47,822 nt of DNA from positions 1 through 47,822 of the forward strand of contig JBBDUV010000035.1 in NCBI GenBank assembly GCA_040903745.1, in the 5' to 3' direction. How positions within the stretch are numbered: position 1 is the first letter of the stretch; every line of letters starts with the position of its first letter. Of the stretch, positions 14,943-24,244 are shown piece after piece. Source of the stretch: M55B112 sp040903745. GTDB lineage: Bacteria > Bacteroidota > Bacteroidia > Bacteroidales > GCA-2748055. The position numbers were made by a program, and so were the translations under genes. The notes under the pieces were generated by a model. The model was not told where the DNA came from, searched no databases, and saw only the letters and a program-made list of their open reading frames with translations.

Positions 14943-16427
14943 TTACGAAAAATTTTCGTCTGTTCCTCTCTTTTCTGTATCAGGATCCTTCTGATTGCTG
15001 TGAAAGATATCCATTGCTACCAACATAGCTGTAAACCCCCAGAACAATGCTGAGATCTTATCCGTATCCAGAAAATTATTCAGCAACCCATGAATATAAT
15101 AGGTAAACAGTCCTGTAAGAATTCCCAGGGAAAGAATTTTTATTCTCCTCGAACGGGCTCTCCGGTGAACCCTGAGTCCTGTATAGATGGTTGTAATTAC
15201 GATAAGCAAAAAACTGACGAGCCCCAAAAGTCCGGATTCCGACAACGGACCTAAATACTCACTGTGGGCCGTACCCCTGACACCAAAATTGGTGCTGATA
15301 TCAGTCCGCTCAAACGAGCGCTGAAACCGCCCATACTCAAACTGGTAGGTTCCGGGGCCAAATCCCAATAATGGTCGCTCCTGCCACATCCTGACAGCAC
15401 AGCTCCACCGGTTGATCCGTTCAAGATTCGATTGGTCGTTGCTGATATTATACATGGACTGAACATGCTCGGAGAAATCGCCCGATGACTTGGTCCTGTT
15501 TTTCTCAAGTTGCATCAGGATCATCGGTTGAAACAGAAAGAAGAGCACAACCAACCCGGCTCCGGCAAGGGCAATGATCTCAAACCTGATTCTGAGTTTA
15601 ATTACCACCCATATACCAAAACCCGCAATCAGGCTGACCCAGGCTGCCCTTGTATATGAGAATATGGTGGCTGCAACATAAAACAGGAGCAGCAGAGCTA
15701 TAAGAAATTTTGAATTGAAATCACCCCGCTTTGTAAGGGTAAAAAAAGCAATGATCAAAGGAATCAGAAATGCAAGCGTTGCCCCGTATGACGTATGGTC
15801 CTTGTAAAACGGTTGCATCATACTATGGGACATCACCTGATTGTCCAGTCCATATTCTGAGTGTCTGATCAGCGTGTAAACTATGACCACTGAAAAAGAG
15901 GCTATATAGAGCCAGACATATCTTGTTATGTCTCCTCTTTTGCGGAAAACTTCAATGGCAACCAGATAAAAGCCCAATATAAACCACAACCGTGAAACAA
16001 AAAACTTGACCGACACAACCGGATCGCTGCTGGAAATTACCGTTACAGCCATCCACGCAAGATGGAAATAGATGGCCAGTGTTACAGGATGTCTTAAAAT
16101 ACGAAGATCGGTGCGCAAGCCACCAATATACCTTAGACCGTAAATGATCAGCAGCATGATCAGCAATGGCTCTGTGGGCAAATAAATATCCACCCCCAGC
16201 CCCTCAACAAAAGTGCTCAATTGCAGGGAAAAAGGAGCAAAAAAGACAATGGAAAGAAGTAAAATATCAAGCCTGGTAAAGGCCACCAACACAAAAAGCA
16301 ATACCACAGGTACTGCGGATATATAATACACCTCAAATGCAATGAATACTGCATTGATGAGCACGAAAGCCAGGGCTGCAGCCCAAAGCCAGATTGGCGA
16401 TTGTTTATACCCGGTAATAGCTTGCAT
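14943..16427 (-). CDS. O-antigen ligase/polymerase-like membrane protein (Wzy_C family)
   Basis: A 494-residue polytopic protein with some 10-12 membrane helices. The large periplasmic loop between about residues 308 and 385 holds the family's marker: RINRWSCAVRMWQERPLLGFGPGTYQFEY ... RGTAHSEYLGPLSESGLLGLVSF, with the Arg and His residues seen in O-antigen ligases. Such proteins join or polymerise surface polysaccharide on undecaprenyl carriers at the periplasmic face. The stop/start with the Wzz-like gene upstream overlap by one base, so the two probably form a functional pair: polymerase or ligase plus chain-length control. No glycosyltransferases are in this operon, so substrate cannot be named. 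Confidence 0.85.
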   Translation of the reverse strand: MQAITGYKQSPIWLWAAALAFVLINAVFIAFEVYYISAVPVVLLFVLVAFTRLDILLLSIVFFAPFSLQLSTFVEGLGVDIYLPTEPLLIMLLIIYGLRYIGGLRTDLRILRHPVTLAIYFHLAWMAVTVISSSDPVVSVKFFVSRLWFILGFYLVAIEVFRKRGDITRYVWLYIASFSVVIVYTLIRHSEYGLDNQVMSHSMMQPFYKDHTSYGATLAFLIPLIIAFFTLTKRGDFNSKFLIALLLLFYVAATIFSYTRAAWVSLIAGFGIWVVIKLRIRFEIIALAGAGLVVLFFLFQPMILMQLEKNRTKSSGDFSEHVQSMYNISNDQSNLERINRWSCAVRMWQERPLLGFGPGTYQFEYGRFQRSFERTDISTNFGVRGTAHSEYLGPLSESGLLGLVSFLLIVITTIYTGLRVHRRARSRRIKILSLGILTGLFTYYIHGLLNNFLDTDKISALFWGFTAMLVAMDIFHSNQKDPDTEKRGTDENFS

Positions 16428-17401
16428 TAATCCTCCCTTGTCGCAATTACCCTTTGTTGTATACTATCAATAATGATTAACAATATCAGTGTAAACAGAA
16501 AAGCGGATGCAGTTGATACCATAACGATTACTGACCGTTTGGGATAGGCTTTCTTTTCGGATGGATACGCCTTGTCAATGATGAACTTATAGGGCAATCT
16601 TTGATTGGCCTCCATCCTGGCCTCCTGGTATCGCTGCCTCAGATCTGTATACCGCCTCGTATGATGTTCAACATTCTTGGTAAGAGAAATAAAAGTACCC
16701 CCGTATTGCGCCAGGGCTGTGGTCAGCTGCGCCGTTGATGAGCCTTCAAGACGACGAAGGGAGGAAGATATCTGCTTGCCTATGAACTCCAGCGAGTCCT
16801 GAAGAAGGCGGACATTTTCTGCTGCCTCCAGAAATTCTGTAGTTACCATTTCAAAAGCAGCCTGGGCCCGCTCATACTTCATATTATTGAAAACGGTGTC
16901 GATGAGGTTGGAGATATCATTGGCGATATCGGCTGCCTGCTGCGGATCTGTATCCATAACACTTATCTCCACCGACATAAGCTCTGTTCGTCGATAGTTG
17001 ATATTATTTTTGTACGTATTTATAAGCTCAGTATAAGGATATTTTGATGTGGGATCAATCTCATAATGCTCCATCAGATTATACTTCTCAATAATCCTGG
17101 TTCTGATCTGTTCAGAATTCAGTACCTGCAATAACTGCTCTGCCTGCTCTTCCTCTCCAAAGCCGTAGACACTTTGCCTTCCCGTATAATTGGACGATAA
17201 GAGTGCCTTCGATACAGATGCTCCCGTAGTTGGAAACATCACAACGGTCGACTCATACTTTTCTGTGATCTGCAACGATACAATGATTGATGTTACAGCT
17301 GCCAGAAAACTAACGATAATAAGGATCCGTCTCTTGTTCCACATGTAGATCAAGAGATCCACTGAACTAAAATTAAATCCTGTCTGCTCTTTTTTACTCA
17401 T
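16427..17401 (-). CDS. Wzz-like chain-length determinant protein
   Basis: A 324-residue inner membrane protein with two membrane segments, near residues 29-47 (ILIIVSFLAAVTSIIVSL) and 293-315 (SVIVMVSTASAFLFTLILLII), flanking a periplasmic domain with long helices. Both ends and the topology match the Wzz/chain-length determinant family, and the segment before TM2 has the family's proline-rich ending (KAYPSEKKAYPKRS). It has no C-terminal tyrosine kinase domain. It would regulate the length of a polysaccharide made by the downstream Wzy-like protein. It starts 10 bases after tyrS, so it is likely co-transcribed with a housekeeping gene. Confidence 0.85.
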   Translation of the reverse strand: MSKKEQTGFNFSSVDLLIYMWNKRRILIIVSFLAAVTSIIVSLQITEKYESTVVMFPTTGASVSKALLSSNYTGRQSVYGFGEEEQAEQLLQVLNSEQIRTRIIEKYNLMEHYEIDPTSKYPYTELINTYKNNINYRRTELMSVEISVMDTDPQQAADIANDISNLIDTVFNNMKYERAQAAFEMVTTEFLEAAENVRLLQDSLEFIGKQISSSLRRLEGSSTAQLTTALAQYGGTFISLTKNVEHHTRRYTDLRQRYQEARMEANQRLPYKFIIDKAYPSEKKAYPKRSVIVMVSTASAFLFTLILLIIIDSIQQRVIATRED

Positions 17402-17411
17402 TATTTATAAT

Positions 17412-18710
17412 TTATTTGCTATTAACACGAATCAAATAGTAATTTCTTTTCCCTTTTTGTACCAGCAGATATCTGCTGTTGATAAATGATCCGGGGGTGA
17501 GAACCATTTCAGGATCGGAGATCTTTTTCTTATTGATGCTGAGTCCCCCTCCCTGTATGAGCCTTCTAAGTTCACCTTTCGACTGAAAAATCTCAGCATC
17601 TTCTGTAAGGAGTTGCATGATCTCTGCGTTCATACGCTCCGGCCCAATATTAAAATGAGGAACCCCTTCAAAAACAGAAAGAAACATCTTTTCAGGGATG
17701 CGACCCAATGTCTCCTCAGTAGCTTTTCCAAACAGAATTTCTGAAGCCTCAACTGCCATCTGATAATCCTCTCCCGAATGGACCATTGTTGTGACCTCCC
17801 CCGCAAGTCTTTTCTGCAACACCCGAAGATGAGGTGCTTCAGCATGCTCTTCTATAAGATTTTTTACCTTTTCCTTTGATAACATGGTAAAGATTTTAAT
17901 GTATTTTTCTGCATCCTCATCGGAAACATTCAGCCAAAACTGGTAAAACTTATAGGGAGACGTTCGCTCCGGGTCAAGCCACACGTTTCCCTCCTCCGTT
18001 TTACCAAACTTACCACCGTCTGCCTTGGTAATCAGCGGACAGGTAAGTGCGAATGCCTCGCCGCCCTCCTTTCTCCTGATCAGCTCTGTCCCGGTAGTGA
18101 TATTGCCCCACTGATCAGATCCCCCCATCTGTAGCCTGCAATTGTACTCCCGGTATAGATGAAGATAGTCAAATCCCTGCACCAGCTGGTAGGTAAACTC
18201 TGTGAAAGACATCCCTGTGGCCGACTCAGATGTAACTCTTTTTCTGACCGAATCTTTGGCCATCATGTAGTTCACAGTAATATGTTTACCGATATCACGT
18301 ATGAAATCGAGAAAAGCATACCCCTTCATCCAGTCATAATTGTTTACCATCAGCGCCTTGTTGGGAGCATGGGTTTCAAAATCGAGAAATTTAGCGATCT
18401 GCCTCTTAAGACATTCCTGGTTGTGCCTGAGGGTCTCCTCATCCAGCATACTTCTCTCCTGCGATTTACCACTCGGATCCCCGATCATCCCTGTTGCTCC
18501 CCCAACCAGTGCGATGGGTCTGTGTCCGGCATGCTGCAAATGTTTGAGCATCATTACCCCGACCAGGTGTCCGATATGAAGCGAATCGGCTGTCGGATCG
18601 ATACCTACATAGGCAGAAACCATCTCCTTCTCAAGACACTCTGCTGTCCCTGGCATCATATCATGGATCATTCCTCTCCATTCAAGCTCCTTTACAAAAC
18701 TCATCTTCAT
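17412..18710 (-). CDS. tyrS: Tyrosyl-tRNA synthetase
   Basis: A 432-residue class I synthetase. The HIGH motif appears as DSLHIGHLVGVMMLKHLQHAGHRP (about 40-60), the tyrosine-binding part as QLVQGFDYLHLYREYNCRLQMGGSDQWGNITTG, and the KMSKS-like loop as KFGKTEEGNVWLD (about 234-246), the usual TyrS variant. The C-terminal S4-like domain (about 360-432) has GELRRLIQGGGLSINKKKISDPE and ends near ..YYLIRVNSK. It charges tRNA-Tyr in the cytoplasm. It stands between cvpA and the Wzz-like gene in a minus-strand run of four genes. Confidence 0.96.
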   Translation of the reverse strand: MKMSFVKELEWRGMIHDMMPGTAECLEKEMVSAYVGIDPTADSLHIGHLVGVMMLKHLQHAGHRPIALVGGATGMIGDPSGKSQERSMLDEETLRHNQECLKRQIAKFLDFETHAPNKALMVNNYDWMKGYAFLDFIRDIGKHITVNYMMAKDSVRKRVTSESATGMSFTEFTYQLVQGFDYLHLYREYNCRLQMGGSDQWGNITTGTELIRRKEGGEAFALTCPLITKADGGKFGKTEEGNVWLDPERTSPYKFYQFWLNVSDEDAEKYIKIFTMLSKEKVKNLIEEHAEAPHLRVLQKRLAGEVTTMVHSGEDYQMAVEASEILFGKATEETLGRIPEKMFLSVFEGVPHFNIGPERMNAEIMQLLTEDAEIFQSKGELRRLIQGGGLSINKKKISDPEMVLTPGSFINSRYLLVQKGKRNYYLIRVNSK

Positions 18711-18785
18711 TCTATTGATTATCTCATTTTTAGTGTCTGTCCTCCCGCCCCTATTAACAGACCTTGTTTAACTCCTTTTCGGACT

Positions 18786-19331
18786 TTACAACACAGTAGT
18801 ATCATCACGCTTCCCATCCTCATCCCTCCCAGGCAATAAATTCCTGAATTCTTCACGTTTTAAATAGGGCAAAACCGCAGGGGCAAGCTCTTTTAACGGA
18901 CTGTAAAGCAATGATTTATTGATTATTTCGGGGCTGATAAACTCCCTCTTTCTATTAGCAGCATCCAGGGGCATCAGAATAATACTAATGATAAATGCCG
19001 ATACGAACAGTCCAAAGATCATTCCTGCAGCACGGTTTATAAAACTAAGCGCAATAGCTTTGATCAGCTTGTCGACCAGGAAAGCTGCAAGGTGCACCAC
19101 CAATATGATAAAAATGAAAGCAACTGCAAATGAGATCAGGTTGAGATGCTCAGGATTGATCTCAAACCAGTTTTTTAAAATCTCACCGGCCGACTCGTGA
19201 AACCTTATTGCACCCAAAACTCCCAATACCAAGGCGGTTAAGGAAGCGATCATATAGATCAATCCCTTGCGGAAACCCCTGTAAAGCGCCCATAACAGCG
19301 GTATAACGAATATGATATCAAGGATATTCAT
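18786..19331 (-). CDS. CvpA family membrane protein
   Basis: A 181-residue protein with four membrane helices: NILDIIFVIPLLWALYRGFRKGLIYMIASLTALVLGVLGAIRF at the start, a pair in LISFAVAFIFIILVVHLAAFLVDKLIKAI, and MIFGLFVSAFIISIILMPL. The N-terminal pattern of helix, GFRKG turn and helix is the CvpA signature. CvpA is needed for colicin V production in E. coli and for bile-salt tolerance elsewhere, but its molecular job is not settled. I start at MNILDII (19331) because it begins the conserved part; the in-frame ATG 13 codons upstream adds a Cys-rich stretch not seen in the family. The gene precedes tyrS by 75 bases. Confidence 0.85.
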   Translation of the reverse strand: MNILDIIFVIPLLWALYRGFRKGLIYMIASLTALVLGVLGAIRFHESAGEILKNWFEINPEHLNLISFAVAFIFIILVVHLAAFLVDKLIKAIALSFINRAAGMIFGLFVSAFIISIILMPLDAANRKREFISPEIINKSLLYSPLKELAPAVLPYLKREEFRNLLPGRDEDGKRDDTTVL

Positions 19332-19428
19332 TCTTACAACGCGACAACAAAATAAACAAATCCTTTTCAATAACGGAGTAAAAATATACCCAATTGTTCT
19401 ATAGAGCGTGAATTTAGGCCTCCGGCTA

Positions 19429-19458
19429 TTGATATTTTTACAAAAATAGGTATCTTTT
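19429..19458 (+). promoter_or_regulatory. Promoter candidate for the 221-residue protein and HAD gene
   Basis: TTG (19429-19431) and TATCTTTT (19451-19458) are 19 bases apart, the right spacing for the Bacteroidota -33/-7 pair, with one mismatch in the -7 box. The ATG follows 20 bases later. Confidence 0.5.
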
Positions 19459-19478
19459 CGACTCTAAAACATTGCGTC

Positions 19479-20144
19479 ATGGAAATCAAAAAATTCAGAA
19501 ACAACTACGGACTTGAACTGATAGTAACTTCGCATTCGGAAATAGCTCTTGGTGACCTTGTATGGGACCCGCTGATTGGTTCTCCGGAATTTTCCCATCC
19601 GGGAATGCCTAAAAACATCTACACCGCCTTTCTGGATGCAGGTCTTATTGATGAGAATGAATATACACTCTTCAAAAAAGAGAGTGCGGAAATTGAGTTG
19701 ATCCCTGCGCTGTTTGCTGATAGAAATGTAGATGTGAATTCGGAGCTGATCGCTGAACTGCAGCACCCGGTTTTGGGAAAAATCGAAGGAAATTTCAAGC
19801 TGGAGGCAATCAGCAAATTCAAATTCGGCGAACTTCAGGTCAGGATCATGAACGATCTGCTCAGGGTGAAAATTGATCAGTACCTTGAGCTGATGAAAGA
19901 GAAAAAGTGGAAAGAGTATGACGGCAGGATCAGAAGGGTGCATATGATCACCGAACTCTATTACGGTTCAATAAAACTGATCGTCGAAAAATCACTCAGT
20001 GGCTCCCTGGATGCTGCCCTGGAAAAAAGCAGCACCAAGCTCCTGTCGCGATTAGAAGGAAGCAAATCAGTGGAGTATGCCTTCTCCCACGATGAATTAC
20101 CATTTGCCATGCGCATAGAACAAGTGAGAAGCTTCAATGGATAG
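19479..20144 (+). CDS. Uncharacterised cytoplasmic protein
   Basis: A 221-residue protein with no signal peptide or membrane segment. The first half holds short beta-like pieces (GLELIVTSHSEIALGDLVWDPLIG) and an acidic, hydrophobic middle (ELIAELQHPVLGKIEGNFKLEAISKFKFGELQVRIMNDLLRVKIDQYLELMKEKKW). The second half is helical. I do not recognise a family. It sits 29 bases ahead of a HAD-IB phosphatase gene on the same strand and behind a good promoter, so it is probably expressed and may form a unit with it. The codon usage and protein composition look like those of the core neighbours. Confidence 0.75.
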   Translation: MEIKKFRNNYGLELIVTSHSEIALGDLVWDPLIGSPEFSHPGMPKNIYTAFLDAGLIDENEYTLFKKESAEIELIPALFADRNVDVNSELIAELQHPVLGKIEGNFKLEAISKFKFGELQVRIMNDLLRVKIDQYLELMKEKKWKEYDGRIRRVHMITELYYGSIKLIVEKSLSGSLDAALEKSSTKLLSRLEGSKSVEYAFSHDELPFAMRIEQVRSFNG

Positions 20145-20173
20145 CTTCACTTTGGTTAGCCTCACATTCGAAC

Positions 20174-20830
20174 ATGACAAAAAATCATTCATATATCGCC
20201 GCTTTCGATCTTGACAAAACAATCCTTTCGGTCAACAGCAGCCGTCTCGTCGTGAAGATGTCGCGAAAATTGGGATTGATAACAAAGCGCAATTACCGGA
20301 AGGCAATCTTTTACTCCTTCGCCTATAAATTTGACCTTCAAGATGCAAATGAGATAGTATTATCTATGATGCAATGGTTAAAGGGATTAAAGGAGGAGGT
20401 TATTAAAGACCTTGCTGGGAAATATATCGTTCCGGAGGTGAAAAACATGGTGCGTCCGGAGATGATTGAAGCGGTCAATTATCATTATCGCAACAATGCC
20501 CGTGTAATATTACTATCATCTGCACTGCCCTATTTATGCGATCCCATCGCAGAACTTCTTGGCATGGACGATGTTGTCTGCTCACGACTGGAAACAAGAG
20601 ATGGGTGCTTTACCGGAAGGTCAGTCGGACGCCTGGTTTTTGGTCCCGAAAAGGCAGTCAGGATGAAAGCATATTGCAACAGCCACAATTTCCCATCCGA
20701 TACTGCATGGTACTATGGCGATGCCTACGCCGACCGATATGTTCTGGAGAGCATTGGCCATGCGGTTTGTGTGAAGCCTGAAATCAAGCTCAGGTGGCTG
20801 GCAAAGAAAAAGGGATGGAAGATCATTTAA
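20174..20830 (+). CDS. HAD-IB family phosphatase (SerB-like)
   Basis: A 218-residue HAD-superfamily hydrolase. Motif I is AAFDLDKTI (Asp nucleophile and acid/base at about 11 and 13), motif II the Ser in VILLSSALPYL (about 115), motif III the Lys in GPEKAVRMKAY (about 158), motif IV YGDAYADRYVLES (about 180-192). The helical cap between motifs I and II is of the IB type, shared with phosphoserine phosphatases and with lipid-phosphate phosphatases. The substrate cannot be fixed; annotated relatives are often called HAD-IB hydrolases. It follows the uncharacterised gene by 29 bases and likely shares its transcript. Confidence 0.85.
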   Translation: MTKNHSYIAAFDLDKTILSVNSSRLVVKMSRKLGLITKRNYRKAIFYSFAYKFDLQDANEIVLSMMQWLKGLKEEVIKDLAGKYIVPEVKNMVRPEMIEAVNYHYRNNARVILLSSALPYLCDPIAELLGMDDVVCSRLETRDGCFTGRSVGRLVFGPEKAVRMKAYCNSHNFPSDTAWYYGDAYADRYVLESIGHAVCVKPEIKLRWLAKKKGWKII

Positions 20831-20910
20831 CACGTCTTGCTGCATACATCCATATTCCTATAGCGACATTTTTACCAGGTGAACGCTCTTTTTATCCGCT
20901 CGCAGTCAAG

Positions 20911-22122
20911 CTACAATGATCTGACATACGCAACCGGGGAATCCAAAACTTGTATCCTGTCGCTGTTGCTCTCTTTTATTGTGCTTATTTCTAATAGTTT
21001 ATCAACTACTTCGTCGGTAATCTGAGCAGGTACACTGATGGCGCTCCTAATCATGATTGACAAGAGCTTTTCGCTGGTGGTGATGGGCTTGACTTTGGAT
21101 GTTGTTGCGCCGGCGGCGCCTACCTCCAGGCAGGTCTCTCTGAGTATATCGATCCGGTCCTCATCCGAAAAAATTGATATCTCACAGTTATCCTGGGGCA
21201 TCATCGATTTACCAATTTTTGATTTTTCAGCATCCGTATCCAGTCTTCTGCGCCAGCTGGTTCCAGATTTCAGCTGATCGATGGCTGCAATAATCTGCTC
21301 CATACTTGCCGCGTTCTTTTGCTTTCCAATTTTCATCCGCGTATCTATCAACCCGATGGATACAGGTGTCTGGTAAATAAAACCCTTACCTGCTTTATCC
21401 AGTCTTCCCTGTTCAACAAGCAGTTTTATCACGCTTTCGGAATCCTGTTCGGGCATCACGAGGTGGACAATCTCTTTTTCTGCAGGGATCGTGATTCTTA
21501 TCAGCCCCAGTTGGTCCCTGATATCATTGCCTGTTCCGAAAGTGATCAGCGGCACTGCTATACCCAGGTCGAGTGCTATCCGGGCCAGCTTATCACCACT
21601 ACCCGGATCTGAAAGAACACAGATCACATACGACAATTTGTTCATTAAAAGATATTCATTCTCTTCATTATTGAATTCATTCAGGGCATTCACATTGAAT
21701 TCCGGAGGCTCTTTGGAGAACTCCATGAGCTCCTGTGCGAAAACGGACCCTCTTCCGGGAACTTGCAAATCGCCAATACCAATGATTGCGCGAATAACCA
21801 CTTCAGAGTACTTTCTCGGAATCGTAAAGCGAAACACCCGTACTGAAGCGCTTTCCAATTTTGTAATTTCACCGGGCAAATTGAAAGATCGTGATTTGAT
21901 CCGCTCCCTGACAATTCTTCCGGTTTCATCATAAACCAGCACCTCTATTTTTCTCAAAAAATCGGTGATCTTTTCAGCAAGCAGCTGGTTGACTATACAG
22001 GTGATCCTGCTCACCCTGTGCGGGGTATAGATCCCTTTTTCCATCTGGGTTCTCCAGACTGCCCTGGAGGGTGAAAAAGCCCTCTTCTCCCTTGAATCCT
22101 GGCCGTTATTTTTCATCTTCAT
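20911..22122 (-). CDS. Protein with three consecutive PII-like domains, partner of DUF1538 membrane protein
   Basis: A 403-residue soluble protein that reads as three GlnB-like ferredoxin folds. Domain 1 (about 37-132) begins SRITCIVNQLLAEKITDFLRK and ends VPGRGSVFAQE. Domain 2 (about 164-258) is the clearest: YVICVLSDPGSGDKLARIALDLGI, a GTGND turn, then EKEIVHLVMPE and LDKAGKGFIYQTPVS, like the PII B-loop/C-loop region. Domain 3 (about 313-403) begins CEISIFSDEDRIDILRETCLEVGAAG. PII proteins bind nucleotides at clefts between three subunits and control transporters by touching them; one chain with three domains could fold as a pseudo-trimer (inference). The gene overlaps the DUF1538 gene by 17 bases, so they probably act together. 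Confidence 0.65.
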   Translation of the reverse strand: MKMKNNGQDSREKRAFSPSRAVWRTQMEKGIYTPHRVSRITCIVNQLLAEKITDFLRKIEVLVYDETGRIVRERIKSRSFNLPGEITKLESASVRVFRFTIPRKYSEVVIRAIIGIGDLQVPGRGSVFAQELMEFSKEPPEFNVNALNEFNNEENEYLLMNKLSYVICVLSDPGSGDKLARIALDLGIAVPLITFGTGNDIRDQLGLIRITIPAEKEIVHLVMPEQDSESVIKLLVEQGRLDKAGKGFIYQTPVSIGLIDTRMKIGKQKNAASMEQIIAAIDQLKSGTSWRRRLDTDAEKSKIGKSMMPQDNCEISIFSDEDRIDILRETCLEVGAAGATTSKVKPITTSEKLLSIMIRSAISVPAQITDEVVDKLLEISTIKESNSDRIQVLDSPVAYVRSL

Positions 22123-24175
22123 CTGAACTTTGTTTGTTTTCGATCGAATGTCTCTGCTTCGCCCTGGTATAGAGGCCGAAGGTCAATACTGTAATAATCG
22201 GAAATGCTGAAGCAAGGGCAAGGATGCCAAATCCATCAGAGATCCGGAGCGCTCCCCCGATACTGAGCCCCATGGCCAGAACAAGCGGAACCGTAACAGG
22301 ACCGGTGGTTACACCGCCGCTATCCCAGGCCATCGCAGCATACTCCTCTTCACTGAAAACTGTAAGTATTATCAGTAAGATATATGGGGGGACGATCAGC
22401 CATATCAAAGGCAGATCGAACAGGATCCGTGAAAAGCCCAGTGTGATCCCTATCCCTACGCCGATGGATACGATCTGCACAATTTGCTTCTGCTTTATGG
22501 CTCCTACTGTGAGATTCTCTACAGTCAGACCAAGGGCATTCAGCGCTGGTTCTGCAAGGGTTGCCCCAAAACCCATTCCAAAGGCAAAGACCAATACCAG
22601 GACCAGGCCCAGTACTGTCAGCTTTTTTCCAAACAGTGGAGCCTGGGTAATAATATGCTCATATCTTTTGTCCAGCGGATTGTATCTCTCTTCATCGAAT
22701 TCAATACGTTTGAGTTCCCCCTGTTCATCGATCATATTGAAGTACTCCTTTGTTGATCCTTCCTGGGATATTCCTTTAAACAGAAGCGTAGTATCAAAGT
22801 TACTGATCTCCATGCGGTCGATATATTTATCCTCTTTCGCGAAGGCCCTGGGGAGCTCGCCGCCAACCTCTCCCCCTAATGAGGCCAGTCCCAGTCTTAT
22901 GCCGGAAGTTAACAGGATCATCCCGATCAGGGAGAATATGATCCCGAGAGCGACCTCATCCTTGTACCTGATCTTCTCCTTAAGCAAAAGGATCAGTACA
23001 ATTAGCAACAGCAACGAAAGCGGTACAACTGCCCGAACACCTGCCACGGCCTCCTCCTTTATCACATCTATAAAATGGGAGGAGGTTCCCTCTTCCGGGG
23101 CTGCATCTGTAGATGTTATTCTGCTTCTTTCATAATCAGAAGCCTTGTTTATTAGCCAATCGGACAAGGAGATGATTCCGAGCAGATTCTTTTGCACATC
23201 AGTACTATTCTGTAACTTAAGAAGAAACTCGTTGTAGACTTCATCTGACGCAAAATATGATCGCCGTCCCTCTTCACCGGCATGGGTGAAAGCGTGACTC
23301 AACAGCTGCTCCTCGCTTTCAAAAACCTGCAAAGCATGTTCCCGGTTTTCAGGAGAAAAAAAATCTTTTTCATTCGTGGGTTCCGGAGCAATACTATTCA
23401 GGTATAGTCCCAGGCTGAGTACTGCCATAATAGGAAATGCAGATGCCAGGAGGATAATTCCAAATCCGCCACTGCTGCCCTGGCCCTTATTAGATGAACG
23501 GGAAACACCAATACCAAGCGCCAAAACGAGAGGTACGGTAACAGCCCCCGTGGTAACTGCACCACAGTCCCAGGCCAGTCCGATAATTTTGCTGAGATTA
23601 TCATTGTAGTAAGCATACACCGATACAAGAAGCAATACCGGAATAATGACATAAATAAAGGGCTTTATCGACCAGTTATAATAAAACCTGAACATCCCCA
23701 GGGCAACGGCAATCCCCACACCGATGCCTACCGACATGATCAGCCAGCTGGCATAGGGCTCCAGCAACATATACAACAGGGGAGAATCCCAGGCAGTAAT
23801 GGCAGAGCCAGCCGTTCTCAAAGAGCTGATGGCGGGTTCTGCCAGGGTCGCTCCAAATCCCATTATCAGTCCAAAAACTGCGATAATGCCGATCCCGACA
23901 CGCTGCGGCAATTTAATCCCCACCCGCTCACCAAGCGGCATCAGGCCAAGGATCAGGCCCTCAAGAAAAAAGGCCAAACCAAAAACCACCAACGTAATCC
24001 CCGCTGCTGTTCCGACAGCATTGGCTAAAGGAACACTTAAGATTAAAGTTTGAAAGAAGATCAAATAGAGGATGATAAATGCAACGGCTTTAATCTGTTC
24101 CTTGATCCGTACCCATGCATATTTCATTAGCATGGAGATCGATTCTCCCAAAGGGATCTTTAGTTTTTTTCGCAT
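22106..24175 (-). CDS. Duplicated DUF1538 polytopic membrane protein, putative transporter
   Basis: A 689-residue protein with two homologous halves. Each has a GFGATLAEPA motif (near residues 105 and 520), a WDxGxVTTGxVTVPLVLA motif (WDCGAVTTGAVTVPLVLALG and WDSGGVTTGPVTVPLVLAMG) and a GFGIxxLASAFPI motif just before a final helix. About 14-16 membrane helices are likely, with polar inserts of some 90 residues after the first half (about 320-400). These motifs mark the DUF1538 family, whose substrate I do not know. The gene overlaps that of a PII-like protein by 17 bases, suggesting a regulated transporter. I start at MRKKLKIPLGES (24175); the longer frame upstream adds a 44-residue low-complexity stretch unlike the family. 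Confidence 0.8.
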   Translation of the reverse strand: MRKKLKIPLGESISMLMKYAWVRIKEQIKAVAFIILYLIFFQTLILSVPLANAVGTAAGITLVVFGLAFFLEGLILGLMPLGERVGIKLPQRVGIGIIAVFGLIMGFGATLAEPAISSLRTAGSAITAWDSPLLYMLLEPYASWLIMSVGIGVGIAVALGMFRFYYNWSIKPFIYVIIPVLLLVSVYAYYNDNLSKIIGLAWDCGAVTTGAVTVPLVLALGIGVSRSSNKGQGSSGGFGIILLASAFPIMAVLSLGLYLNSIAPEPTNEKDFFSPENREHALQVFESEEQLLSHAFTHAGEEGRRSYFASDEVYNEFLLKLQNSTDVQKNLLGIISLSDWLINKASDYERSRITSTDAAPEEGTSSHFIDVIKEEAVAGVRAVVPLSLLLLIVLILLLKEKIRYKDEVALGIIFSLIGMILLTSGIRLGLASLGGEVGGELPRAFAKEDKYIDRMEISNFDTTLLFKGISQEGSTKEYFNMIDEQGELKRIEFDEERYNPLDKRYEHIITQAPLFGKKLTVLGLVLVLVFAFGMGFGATLAEPALNALGLTVENLTVGAIKQKQIVQIVSIGVGIGITLGFSRILFDLPLIWLIVPPYILLIILTVFSEEEYAAMAWDSGGVTTGPVTVPLVLAMGLSIGGALRISDGFGILALASAFPIITVLTFGLYTRAKQRHSIENKQSSDEDEK

Positions 24176-24244
24176 ACTTAATTTCTTAACAGAGATTAAG
24201 TTATAAAAATATACTTTTTTTTTGAATGAAAAACATTTTTTTGA

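Noticed and set aside
18159..18839. A 226-codon plus-strand frame
   Set aside because: Antisense to tyrS; the minus strand has clear synthetase motifs.
22224..23135. A 303-codon plus-strand frame
   Set aside because: It lies wholly within the DUF1538 gene in antisense; its product is low-complexity, Ser/Pro/Thr-rich, and has no fold signs.
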